From Ministeria vibrans ATCC 50519 (lineage: Eukaryota; Opisthokonta; Filasterea), in assembly GCA_943704425.1 (NCBI GenBank), contig CALSCP010001670.1, positions 55,480 to 118,732 of the forward strand: a DNA stretch of 63,253 bases, in the 5' to 3' direction. Made by a program: the position numbers and the translations under genes. Shown here one piece after another: positions 40,662-57,735 of this stretch (position 1 is the stretch's first letter; each line of letters opens with the position of its first letter). Below the pieces are notes generated by a model, which saw nothing but the letters and a program-made list of their open reading frames with translations, searched no databases and was not told the DNA's origin.

Positions 40662-43600
40662 CTATTATTATTACGTCTTATTCATTCATATGTATATACG
40701 CTTTGTATAATAATGATGATTATAATTTAAATCTAATATTTTTCATCTTCGTTTTACCTGAATGTCGATTTCGTTGATGACAAGTCGCGGACAGGGGTTA
40801 GAGGCGAGCGGAGAGGGGCTGCTGACAATCCAGGCACCCTGTGACTTGGGTTGAAGGGTGCAACGCGACATGGACTCGGCAAGACCGTTGCCGCTGGAGT
40901 CTTCCTGTACCGGAAGAGTACCGAGCAGTCCCGGATAGAAGGTAGAGAGGAGGGTGGACGCGTCGGCGGCAACTGATGTTGTGTAGATCAGGAGATCGGC
41001 AACGGACACAAGAGAAGCAGTCGGCATAACCTGACCAACAGTGAAGAGCGATGCGGGTGCAGCGGCCGAGTAGAGAGCAACGGCGCCAGCACCCGTCGCA
41101 AGTGCTCCGGTGGGAAAGGGAGCCTGAGCACCGAGAATAGTCGGAGAGCCGGCAAGCAGAAGGCCTTGATCGTCCGTCGAATGGCTAGACAGATCGACGA
41201 TGGCCGTCACTGTTGCGTTAGAGTCGTAAAGCACCAGGGTGTAGCCGGTCAGGGGCATGTTCGGCTGAGACAAGTGCGACGTGACTTCAACAAATTGACT
41301 GGTTTGACCGCCGGCAGAGTCGACGTCCACCTCGTTCAGGAGCACGGGCACTGTGGGTACGGGCGCAGCCGTTGGCACGGGCGCGGCTGTTGGGACAGGT
41401 GTCGATGCTGCTGTGGGCGCAGGCGCGGCAGGGGTTGGGGTGGACATGGGAGGCTCAATAACGACGCCTGTTGCAGTTGCCACGGGAGGAGCAACCATGG
41501 TGACGGTGGGGGCGGCAACGGCGAGGGTGGGCGTGGCGACGGCGACGGTGGGTGTGGCCGAGGCTGCTGCAGCCACCACAGACGAGGCGGGTTCGGTAAC
41601 ATTGCAGTCGTTGGGCGCACGCAGTGTCGGTGGGGCAATGCGCACGTCAGCTAGGTCGAGGAGGAACGGCGCGCATCGCTGAATGCTCTCGTCGTTTGAC
41701 AATTGGTTTGCATTCTCCGAAATGATGGGCTGTCCGGGCGCAAGTGTATCAATGAGCGACTGCAGAGCGGTTGTTGAGCCAGTGGCTGTTGTTCGGTACA
41801 CTAAAGAGCAGCGAGAGTTGTTATTTCAATAATACGTCGTATTTTATAATGTTGTTGTTTTTCGTACCGATGGCATCGACAAGGTCGATGTGACGCGCCT
41901 GAGTGCCATCAGGAAAATCGTTTGCATCGCCAGCGTAGAGGGCAACTGCGCCATCGTTGGCGGTGAAGAAAGGGAAGAGAACGGGCAGAGTCACTTCGGG
42001 GTTTGCTGCGGCACTCGACGACACGATGAGGAAACCATTTGCGTCCGTTTTGAGTCCGTTCAAACTGAATGCTCCATACGAGTCGCCATCCTAAAACACA
42101 TCGCACAGATAAAAGGAAAAAATGAAGAAAAATAAAAAGTGACAGATAAGAAGAGGGAGGGAAACAAAGAAAAAGCGAACGGGAGAAAGAAAAAAGGGAT
42201 AAAAAAGAGAAGAAAAAAAAACACAAAACAAAAACAAAACAGAAAAAAAAGAGAGATAGAGGCGTGAGCTTGTGCGTCTGTTGCCTAATAATACAAACCT
42301 GATCAAAGAAAACAAGAACAAGTTCGGAGATGTTGACGGAACGACCGGGATTGCCCGTGTAAAGCTCGACAAACTTGTCTGCCTGACTGAGCAAGCCTGC
42401 GCCCATGTCGATTTCGTTGATGAGCAAGGGAACTAGCCCCGAGCACAGGTTGCGACGGCCAGGCGTTGCTGACGCCGCCTGTAGCCAGCCCTCCTGCGAG
42501 AAAACCTCGTAGACGCACTGACTGGCCTGCACGCCTGCTGCGACGGCAGGCACTGCAAACTCGGCGGGGTTGGTATCGGTCGATAACGCAGCAAGCAACA
42601 GTGCACCCGAAGTAGTACCATTACCCGGACCGTAGACAAAGGTGTCCACCAAACCGACCGTCTCGATGGAGGTGCCCGTTACAAATTCATGAGCGTTGGG
42701 TCCGGCGTAGAGGGCGACGGCGGCCGACGAAGTCTTGCCCGAAGGCAAAGCTGCGAGTGCATGCTGGACGGTGGCAGTTGGAACGCTGCCGACGACAAGA
42801 AAGCCTTCGCCGTTGAACGAGCCCGATCCCAGCTCAATAGCGGGCATCAAGGCGTGTCCCTGATCGTCATACACGACAATAAAATAGTTTGAGAGGGACG
42901 CGTTGTTCGCGGAGGGGTCGAGGATCTCGATAAAGGCGGTCAGCGGTGAGGTGGCCACGACTTCGCTGAGAAACAGCGACGGGCACGTGTTGGGCTCGCC
43001 GGGTGTGATGGCGACCTCCTCGACGGTACTGAGGTCAAAGGGTGTGTAGAGACAGCGCGAGAGACCAAGGCTGTCGCCAAGAAGGGCGGTCGGCTCGAGC
43101 GGAACAGGCAGGGTCGACGGCGACGACGGATAGAACGCAGCCAGCAGGGTCTGGGCGTTGGATGCGGTGGTGGCGTAAACAAAGGCATCGATGAGAATGC
43201 TGTTGCGCACAGCCGTGGCCGGTGCTGCGGTCGCCTGGTACACGGCGACGGCACCTGTGTCGTCATCGAACATGCGGCACTCGGAAAAGGCATTAAAGAT
43301 ACCAAAGTCGACTTGGGGAACGTCGATGTCGGCGGCGGGCCCAATGCCGCAGCCAATGACAAAGAATCCATTGGTGTCGGTGGTGCGCCCATCGAGCGAC
43401 CACTGAGCGGTACGCGTGCCCGCAGCACTGTACGTGGCAACGACGTAGCCTGTGAGGTTCGTCAGGCCCTTGCCGCCGTCGTACAGCTCGATGAACTCTG
43501 TTGTGTCAAGTGAAAGGATGTTGGTGGTCGATGGTTCCACTTCGTTGATGACAAATCGTGGACAGGCGTTGATGCGACCGGGGCTGGGGCGCGACACAAT

Positions 43601-44582
43601 CCACGCTTCCGAACTGGAAATGGGCGTCGGGGCACACCGCGACATGGACTCTGCAAACGCATTGGCATTGGACGTCTCAGTCATGATGGGCGCTGTTCCG
43701 GCGCCATACAACTCGGTGGCCAGCGTTGACGGAGAGGCTGTCGAGCTTCCCACATTGTACACGAGCGCGTCGAGGGGTGTCTGTGACGAGGCAGGCGTGC
43801 CTGGGGTAAACAGTGTTGCCGCGCTCAGGTACAGCCCCAGCCCATTGAGTCCCTGCGGCAGAAAATTCGCCGGCAGGCTCTGCTGGGTGTTGCTCACTGA
43901 TGAAGCACCCACAAGAAATAGACCTATCGGAGAAGAACACACAAGATGGGTGATAAGAGATTAAAAAAAAAAAAAAAAGTTCACTGTGTTACCGTTCGCG
44001 TCTGCTGTGCCAGACAAAGACAGAGTGCTGAGGGTCTTTCCGTCAACATCAAACTACGGGAGGGGGTGGCGGGGGAGGATGAGAAGGGCAGGGGATGGCG
44101 GAGGTCAGTGACAGAGAGAAGGGATCACGACGAACGAATTTGCGGTGGCACGACAATTGCGTGAGAAACAATGGAGTCGAGCGGTCTGCGGCCGTGGCGT
44201 GCTCACAGCCAAAACAACGGCATAGGAGCGTCGGCAGGGCCGGTAATAACGCAACATACGGCGGTCTCCGTGGTGGGAGAGAGGAGGGCTGTGCAGCGAC
44301 ATCGCTGACAGACACTGAACCCACAGAAATACCCCAAAATCGACAGCGTTTCCATTTGTTTTTGTCGCGCAAGCAGACGGAAGTTTGCAAGAAACGCAGA
44401 AGACGTACCGTCACAAGCAGGAGGTTCGCGGGAAGGGCAGCGCTGGCATCAAGACCAGAGAGTTCGACAAATTGATTCGAGTGGCCATGGGTCGCTTCGT
44501 CCACATTAACTTCGCTCAGGATCTGCCCTCGAGCAACGGAAGCAGTTGCCACAAGTAGGGCGAGAGCGAAGACGGTGTACAT
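31620..44582 (-). CDS. Secreted-type LTD-repeat and EGF-repeat protein part of the same frame
   Basis: Exons 44582-44409, 44053-43993, 43923-42299, 42090-41868, 41800-40758, 40616-35627, 35556-31799 and 31733-31620 encode 3996 aa with no stop at the end. The start MYTVFALALLVATASVARGQ is a good signal peptide. About 16 lamin-tail-like units follow, each with an INEVD/INEIE strand, FVELYDGG-type strand, a hydrophobic LDGFVVVVYD strand, and a SRC...NxCP cysteine pair. After a Pro/Val/Thr linker come 15 EGF modules, a Cys-poor beta-type module, and two more EGF modules. Several EGFs end in DIDE/DINE, recalling calcium-binding types. This predicts a large extracellular adhesion or matrix protein. 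No transmembrane helix is seen before the end. The last exon ends at GAG|GTACG, and the first downstream AG leads in phase to the BEACH part, so the two parts may be one gene of 8448 aa. Confidence 0.85.
34600..44530 (-). repeat. Tandem LTD repeats arranged as a four-unit super-repeat
   Basis: About 16 LTD units lie at roughly 550-750-bp spacing. The INE strands start near 44520, 43560, 42975, 42430, 41345, 40795, 40030, 39480, 38805, 38205, 37625, 37055, 36490, 35915, 35265 and 34700. Units fall into four alternating types: EVDID-like (1, 5, 9, 13), DGGRGN-like (2, 6, 10, 14), short NYVEI/WVEI-like (3, 7, 11, 15) and EID..DGGIG-like (4, 8, 12, 16). The pattern points to duplication of a four-unit block of about 2.3-2.5 kb. 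Confidence 0.75.
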
Positions 44583-44773
44583 CTTAAGACGAGAGACAAA
44601 AAAAAAGTAAAATAATTATTAATAATTAAAAAAAAAAAGAAACGAAGAATTCGAAGATGAGTATTTGCTCGTCCCTCTCCCTGCCGAACTCTTTAATTTC
44701 CCAGTTTATCTTGCCCTCTGTCCACTCTCTTTGTGTGGCAACATATACCGATCTCTGGAAGGCAACACATCAC

Positions 44774-46272
<1,499 letters not shown>

Positions 46273-46346
46273 TGAACATTCGTATTTCATCTTGAGGCAC
46301 ACGGTATTGTTACGAGAGCAAGTCGAGCAGAGTACATTGTATTTTT

Positions 46347-46748
46347 CTACTCCTCTTTGGGCGCAACAGCAACAACAGCAGCAGGCGCTGTCGTCGTCCC
46401 GTCGTTCTTTGGTGCCTCCACCCCACTTGTCTTTGCGGGTACATCCGACGTCGTCTCCTCTCCCTGCGTCGTCTTGTCAGCCTTCTTCTTCGCACGACGC
46501 GCTCGCTGGGGAAGTGGTGCCTCCTTGGAGGACGCAGTCTCCTCGCTGGCGGATGCTGCATCTGTCGAGGCGGTGGCGGGGCTACTAGTGGTAGTTGTTG
46601 ATGTTGCAGGTACCGACGGGTTCTTCTTCTTGCGCTTCTTAGTCCCATCGCCACTACCCTCAGTTGCACCACTCACATCCTTGGCCGACTCTACATCTTT
46701 CACTATAACCACAACTGGCTTGGATTCACCGTTGGCAGTTGACGGTTG
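46347..46748 (-). CDS. Small Lys/Thr/Ala-rich protein, probably disordered and nuclear
   Basis: An open exon of 133 codons follows a clear acceptor (T run, then TTTTAG at 46752-46749 on the minus strand). It starts QQPSTANGESKPVVVIVKD. The rest is Ser/Thr/Ala-rich with two basic clusters, KKRKKK and RARRAKKK, that look like nuclear localisation signals, and ends in APKEE. In phase 0 it can join a six-codon start exon at 47047-47030 (MESNKP) through a GTACCG donor. No family is recognised. Low complexity keeps confidence modest, but the acceptor, the intact frame and the stop argue for real coding. Confidence 0.45.
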   Translation of the reverse strand, partial: QPSTANGESKPVVVIVKDVESAKDVSGATEGSGDGTKKRKKKNPSVPATSTTTTSSPATASTDAASASEETASSKEAPLPQRARRAKKKADKTTQGEETTSDVPAKTSGVEAPKNDGTTTAPAAVVAVAPKEE

Positions 46749-46759
46749 CTAAAACAACG

Positions 46760-46801
<42 letters not shown>

Positions 46802-47000
46802 CGGCGCGAAGAATACGAAGAAATGGGGCTATCCGGGGTGGCGACGGCGGGCATAGGGGTGCAGGGGCAGGGGCGGAGGCAGGATGCGGCGGCGGCAAGG
46901 GCAAGGGCGGGTCGACGTGGCGGTGGTTGACGAAAGTAACGCCAAGAGGGAAAACAGACGAGATATCGCGACAGATACAGAAGACCAACGGCCGCGCTAC

Positions 47001-47047
47001 CTGTATAGTTTGGTGAGGAAGGCCGGTACGGGTTTGTTGGACTCCAT
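47001..47047 (-). pseudogene. Orphan exon resembling the start of a heat-shock-factor DNA-binding domain
   Basis: ATG at 47047 opens MESNKPVPAFLTKLY followed by AG|GTAGCG, a possible donor. VPAFLTKL is the hallmark first helix of HSF DNA-binding domains. No downstream exon in the following 250 nt carries the rest of that domain, and joining to the acceptor at 46749 in this phase hits a stop after 15 codons. It could be a relic of an HSF gene, or chance similarity inside an intron of the small basic gene. Only position and sequence support it. Confidence 0.3.
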
Positions 47048-47193
47048 ATTGAACAATGCGACGAGTGAATAAAAAAAAATGACAAGATTTGAGATTTCTT
47101 TCCGTTTCAGATTTGGAATTCGATTAACCTCACACGACCCTGAGTACTGTGGACGACTGTGCTTTGTATTTTGTACGCTTGGGAGTTCAATAT

Positions 47194-48605
47194 TCATCGC
47201 AAGTTGTGGATGTTAAAGACGATAATGTCGGTTGCGCCCAAGAGAGCCAGTTTGTCGAGGATCCCATTGGAATCCTTTTGAAGAATGACAGCTGCAACAA
47301 CAAGAGATAATAATTATAATAATATTAATTATTATTATGATGATGACAAAATGCGTGTCATTCTGCGCACACTTACCTTTGACGGCAACCCAGTCGGGCT
47401 CGGCGGTCTGGCTGACGGTGGCGGAGCGACGGCCAGGGGTGATGGCCGTGGCGCGCTCAAGAGACGCGAGCGGCACATTGTACTCAATCATAAAGCACTT
47501 GCTCGCTGCAATCGAGCCCAAGATGCGCTGTGTCAGAACTGTCTGCATGTCCTTGTGCTCATCTCGTGTGTTGCCAATCAGGACTGCCTCCGTCGACATC
47601 ACCTCACCCACAATCTAAGTGTAAAACACCACTCAGTCAACTTTCTCTTTCCTCTCCCAAAAGTGCGTACCTCCAAACCAGCAGCACGCATTGTCTCGCC
47701 CGTCTCAACTAAATCCACAATCCCATCTGCAAGCCCAAGCCCACACGCAGCCTCAACAGACCCCGACACTACACGCAATCAGCGTAATTCAGAGCAAACC
47801 ATAGCAAGATGCGTCGTTTCTTTCTACCATAGTCAATGCGCGTCTTATTGTCGTCGCCAGACTCGAGCGCAGAGAAAAACTTGCGCGCCAGGTTGGGAAA
47901 CGACGTCACAATGCGTTTCCCTAAGGAGGTACAACCATGAGAAACACGAAACTCACAGACCAAGACACAGACCAAACATACACTGACCAAGATACAACAA
48001 GATGCACAAGTGAAAACCTCAGACCAAGATAAACAGACACAAGATACACAGACACAGACCAAGATACACATCCATAAGTGGAATACACAGACACAAGAAC
48101 ACAGGTGAGCCGCCCAACACACAAGCGCCGCTCTTGCGCTTACCACACAACTGCTTGACATCGGTGATCTTGTCCGCCGTGGGAGCCTGCACACACAGGC
48201 GACACTTGCCAAAGCCCAGCTGGGCAAGCTCTTGCACATCAACGTTCTTCTCGGCGACCATGTCGCGTCCCGTGATGCCCATGTCAACGCTGCAAGTTAC
48301 AGTCAGCGCGAACGACAGCCGAATGAATGCCTTGAGGCTACCGTCCCTGGCCCACGTAGAGGGCCACGTCCGACGCCGGAAGGAACACAATGGTCACGTC
48401 CATGTTGGTGCACAGGGCGATGTCCTGGCGTGCGCTGCGTTGGAACTGCTCGCAGAGACAGTGAGTGTGTGTGATAATGGCACTCCATTACTCATTCCCT
48501 CTCACGCCATACCTTCACATCAATATGTTCCAGCAAACGCATCACCTTTTCATTCAGACGGCCCTTTTTAGGCACAGCAAACAACAACCGGTTGGTGACA
48601 TCCAT
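47194..48605 (-). CDS. hisG: ATP phosphoribosyltransferase, long form (HisG)
   Basis: Seven exons (48605-48513, 48445-48342, 48289-48144, 47920-47828, 47768-47671, 47614-47377, 47291-47194) encode 289 aa. This is the first enzyme of histidine synthesis, joining ATP and PRPP. Visible signatures: LLFAVPKKGRLNEKV at the start, VDMGITGRDMVAE, KRIVTSFPNLARKFF, and the PRPP-binding loop SGSVEAACGLGLADGIVDLVETGETMRAAGL, followed by EVMSTEAVLI. The C-terminal 75 residues (ITPGRRSATVSQ to the end) correspond to the regulatory ACT-like domain of long HisG, where histidine feedback acts. The gene is intact with seven short exons. The presence of HisG with the nearby TrpC-TrpF fusion implies an organism able to make histidine and tryptophan. 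Confidence 0.94.
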
Positions 48606-49004
48606 ATTGACAGAGACTGAGATCAAAACACAAAATAAATAGATAAACGAATATTACTTGAAAACAGAAGAAAAAAAAAAGTATCTTCTTCTTCAATTTA
48701 TAACAACAAAACTCAAGACTCACAAGAAAAACAACAGCGTTCAATGATCTACAGGAGCCTCAAAAGATAGAACCAGGTTTGAGGGGAGACAAGTGACGCG
48801 ATAGACACAAACACCATATGCCCCCTGTGAGAATCGAGGGAAGATGCACTCATGCAGAATGCCCGTCTGGTGACTCTGAGTCCACCACCTTCCCCTTGTC
48901 GTCTTCGTATGTGCTATGACCAATACTGATTGGTAGGTTGCGACATAAATCCTACATTAGTCATTACATGTATACACAGGCGAGCTCCTTCTCCTTCCCT
49001 CGTC
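48606..49004. other. Spacer between small GTPase and hisG
   Basis: 399 bp between the GTPase stop and the hisG start, both on the minus strand. It holds an A-rich stretch near 48650-48690 and, on the minus strand, an unassigned 60-codon open frame at 48923-48741 starting MVIAHTKTTRGRWW. That frame has balanced composition but no recognised family and no linked exon, so I do not call it a gene. The hisG promoter and the GTPase 3' end must be here. Confidence 0.4.
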
Positions 49005-49853
49005 TCACTGGGGACGGCGCAACGAGGCACACTGCCCGGCGAGCACATTCAAAATGGGCTCAACCGCAACCGCATCCCCCAAGGGTGGCACCCACTCGGA
49101 CGCCACTTGCGCCGACGTATTGTCCAAACAGTGCACTGGCACCCCCGATGAGCGAGCAAGCTCGTCCAACTCGTCCAAACTCACTTGGCTCTGTGACAAC
49201 CGATCCTTGCGCGTTGCCACAATCACTCGTCCCACCAGCCGCGTGTCTTCGCATAGCAATGCCATCTGTAGAAGTAGACAACACCGAATTCAGCGCGATG
49301 GCGACGTACCAACCGAATAATATAATGTCAATGTACCTGAGTCTGCACATACTCGAATGAGCTGCGGTCACACAGCGAGAGCACATACATGACGGCACTC
49401 GCCCCTTCAAACATGGCACTGCGCATCTCCTCGTGCAATTGCATCGCGCGTTCTCCGCAGTCTACCCAGTCAAAGCGAAACAGCGTCGCTCGATGCTCAC
49501 CAGTCAACTAACGACATGTTTGTTTCAGTTTCACAATGCCCAAGTGTAGAATCCTTCCAAACGCGCACCTTGGCCGGCCAATACATAGTTGACTGATGCA
49601 ACCCTATCGTTTCAAAGTGTCCCGTCGGCACGGCAGCGCCCACAACGCGCGCAACGGTCGCCGTTTTCCCGCTGCACGTCGCGCCCACCACCGCCACCCG
49701 CACCCGCACCCATCCCTCCCTCACGTGCGCTCCCGCCGCCACCGTGTCAGCCATCCCGTACATCTTTCGCCTCCCCGACACATTCCCGCCACGAAGAGCC
49801 CCAGAGAACGCCTCTTGGCCTCCCGGTGAGTTCTTGAAATTTTCGTCAACCAT
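49005..49853 (-). CDS. Atypical Ras-like small GTPase
   Basis: Exons 49853-49569, 49507-49337 and 49265-49005 encode 238 aa. The P-loop is VAVVGATCSGKTATVARVV (GxxxxGKT, about residue 56). A switch region follows: the hydrophobic LFRFDWVDCGERAM occupies the place of the Ras/Rab WDTAGQE. Then come AVMYVLSLCDRSSFEYVQ, which is the usual D-R-x-S-F helix, and RVIVATRKDRL, where the guanine-specificity NKxD reads TRKD. DNTSA stands for the ETSA loop. The Asn-to-Thr change in NKxD and loss of the Gln after DxxG suggest altered nucleotide handling. There is no C-terminal prenylation cysteine motif; the protein ends RRPQ. An N-terminal Gly-rich extension of about 45 residues precedes the G domain. 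Rab-like ancestry is likely; the subfamily is not. Confidence 0.7.
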
Positions 49854-49959
49854 AATAAATACAAAAAGAGTGCTAATCAAAAAGTAGTTCAGTTTTTTGC
49901 TATTCTCTGGCCCACATTGGGAAGCCTTCCGCCCTCCCCCTCCCCTCTTTTTGAAGAGC
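49854..49959. promoter_or_regulatory. 106-bp bidirectional promoter region, small GTPase and PAS kinase
   Basis: Only 106 bp lie between two divergent start codons, so both promoters and 5' UTRs share this stretch. The GTPase side is AT-rich (ATAATAAATACAAAAAG), the kinase side is CT-rich (CCGCCCTCCCCCTCCCCTC). The pyrimidine tract may be an initiator-like or 5' UTR tract of the kinase transcript; no exact element is identified. Confidence 0.45.
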
Positions 49960-55406
<5,447 letters not shown>

Positions 55407-55577
55407 ACGAACGATAGAGAGAGACATTAAGTTAATAAAGCTGCATTTTGTAACAAATTAATATTATTATTCTATTAATTTTATAATTGTTATATTAATT
55501 ATTATTATTATTATTATTAAATTAATTATTATTATTATTAATTTATTGATTTTATTATTGTTATTATATTATTATTC

Positions 55578-55628
<51 letters not shown>

Positions 55629-55787
55629 TATTATTATCATTATTATTATTAGTACTATTACTATTATTATTATTATTATTATCATTATTATTACTATTAC
55701 TATTCTTCTTCTTCTTCTTCTTCTTCTTCTTGCGTATTGCTATTGGTATTGTTAATGTGTTTGTTAATAATTATTATTATTGTTTCA
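55407..55787. repeat. ATT microsatellite spacer between convergent PASK and TrpC-TrpF
   Basis: 381 bp between two converging genes. A canonical AATAAA lies at 55434-55439, 28 nt after the PASK stop, and probably directs its polyadenylation. From about 55455 to 55735 the DNA is almost pure ATT/TTA trinucleotide repeat with a CTT run at its right end. Open frames through it are Ile-only and not coding. Confidence 0.85.
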
Positions 55788-57735
55788 CTATAAACTTTTT
55801 GCGTTGCGAATAAACTGAGTGATTTTGGTGAGATCTTTGACGCCGTCAGTCTCAACGCCACTGGACACATCGACAGCCCATGCGCCTGTCTAAGAAAAAA
55901 AAAAGAGAGAGTGAGAGAGATTACACGTGTTTGTGACTGAGTGAGAGAGAGAGAGTATGTGTGTGTGTGTGTATATAGAGTTGACTAGGTTGTGTACTTG
56001 TTGTATGCAGTCGTGGACATTGTCTGGAGTGAGTCCGCCTGCAACTGCAACGGGGAGCTGTGCGCATATGTGGTGTGCAATATGCCAGTCAAAGCGACGG
56101 CCACTGCCACCTTGATGGGCGAGTGCGGGCGAGGGAGTCACCTTGGTGTCGAGCAGAGCCAGAGCGTGAGCGCCGACGAGGGTGCGCGAGAGCACTGCGT
56201 CCACTGCATCTTCATCGCCCACGTGCACTGCGCGGATGCACGGCACGTCCACATGCAGCCCGGTGTCGGCGCCTTCCGCGTCCCCATGCAGCTGCACCGC
56301 ATCCAATCCCACTGTGCGCGCCGTCTCGTTCATCTCTGCCACACTCGCATTGACAAACACTCCGACCACCAACGGCCGTCTCTGATGCACCTACACGAAA
56401 ATAGTTCAAAAGAACTTCTTTCAGTTGCATTTATATGTCTTACCCTCCTCTCAATGTACGTTGCCCAGTCGGTCAGCCGTCGTCGCGCTGCGTCCGAGTC
56501 GCTCGTGTCGCATTGCGCACTGGGCTTCCCAGCCACTGCCTCAGCCCGCCCCGCCATGGCCTCACGCACTTGCTCGACAATCTTTACAAAAAAAAGAAAA
56601 AACGCACAACGTTGTCAGGTTCGTGCTTATTTATAGAGATATGGTAGGACCTTTTTTGCGAGGTCAATCGAGACGCAGCGACGGGACTTGGGCACAAAAA
56701 TGAGACCGAGCATGTCGCAGCCGGCGGTGGCGGCGTGAACTGCCGCCTCGACTGTGGAGATGCCGCAAATCTTGACGAATACTTCGCCGCGTGACGCCTC
56801 TTGACCACGGAGGTAGCGAATGAAGCGCGCCGGGTCGGCGGCCTTCATGAGAGCCTCGCCCACAAGAACGGCTGCGACGCCTGAGTTTGCGTAGCGCGTC
56901 ACGTCGGCACGCGTGCTGATCCCTGAGAGCGCACAGAGGAGCATGGAGGGGGGCACGAGCGACGAGAGAGACGATGTGCGACCCAAGTCGACTGTGAAGG
57001 TGCGCAGGTCGCGGTTGTTGACGCCGACAAGACGTGCACCGGCAGCGACGGCGCGTTGGGTCTCGTCGGCGTCGGCCACCTCGACAAGCGGCTCCATGCC
57101 GAGCGCTCGACTGGCATTGATGAGCTGCACCAGCTCCTCGTCGGTGAGACAGCGTACAATGAGAAGTGCCGTGTCGGCGCCGTAGACGCGTGCCTCGACC
57201 AGTTGGTAGGCGTCCACAATGAAGTCCTTGCGAAGGACTGCCGGTCGCAACTTGGCACCACACTCGAGCTCGACCTCGCGACGCACCGCAGCCATGTCGT
57301 CAAGCGTGCCCTTGAACCACTTGGGCTCGGTCAGCACCGAGATGGTCGCGGCGCCTCCCGCGGCGTACCTGCGAGCCTGCTTTGCGGCATCCAGCCCCAA
57401 CGCAATGTCGCCTGGGGGGGGGCAGAAGAGGACGCCTGTCAAGCGATGAGCTCAAGCGTGCCGTGCACGTACCTTTGCTGGGGCTCGCACGCTTCACTTC
57501 GGCCATTACAGCCATGGGTGTCTCGTCGTCGGGGCGTCGCAGTCTCTCGCACACGTCGATGAGCGCAGGCGCCTGTTGAACAACGACCGAGAGTGCACAT
57601 CAACACCACGTTCAAACGCGCGTCTTTGCAACATACCTGCGCCAACCGACTTTCAAGCTGCTCCAAGCTTTCCTTTTCTTTGGCTGCTGCCACATCCATG
57701 CGGCGTTGTGCCACGATTTCGTCCAGAATGCTCAT
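55788..57735 (-). CDS. trpC/trpF: Indole-3-glycerol-phosphate synthase / phosphoribosylanthranilate isomerase fusion
   Basis: Six exons (57735-57637, 57572-57473, 57411-56651, 56581-56444, 56390-55998, 55889-55788) encode 530 aa. Residues 1-about 265 are IGPS (TrpC): [24 protein letters not shown] with the catalytic Lys, [37 protein letters not shown] and GISTRADV...AVLVGEALM. Residues about 275-530 are PRAI (TrpF): VFVKICGI with the catalytic Cys, [37 protein letters not shown] with the catalytic Asp, AGGLTPDNV and [10 protein letters not shown]. Together they catalyse two successive steps of tryptophan synthesis. Fusion order TrpC-TrpF equals the enterobacterial enzyme; no glutamine amidotransferase (TrpG) domain precedes it as it does in fungi. 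A Ser/Asp/Arg insert in the PRAI half spans the fourth exon. The second intron ends in a run of C just before its AG. Confidence 0.95.

Noticed and set aside
55546-55755. Ile-rich frame in the ATT repeat
   Set aside because: Pure translation of a trinucleotide microsatellite.
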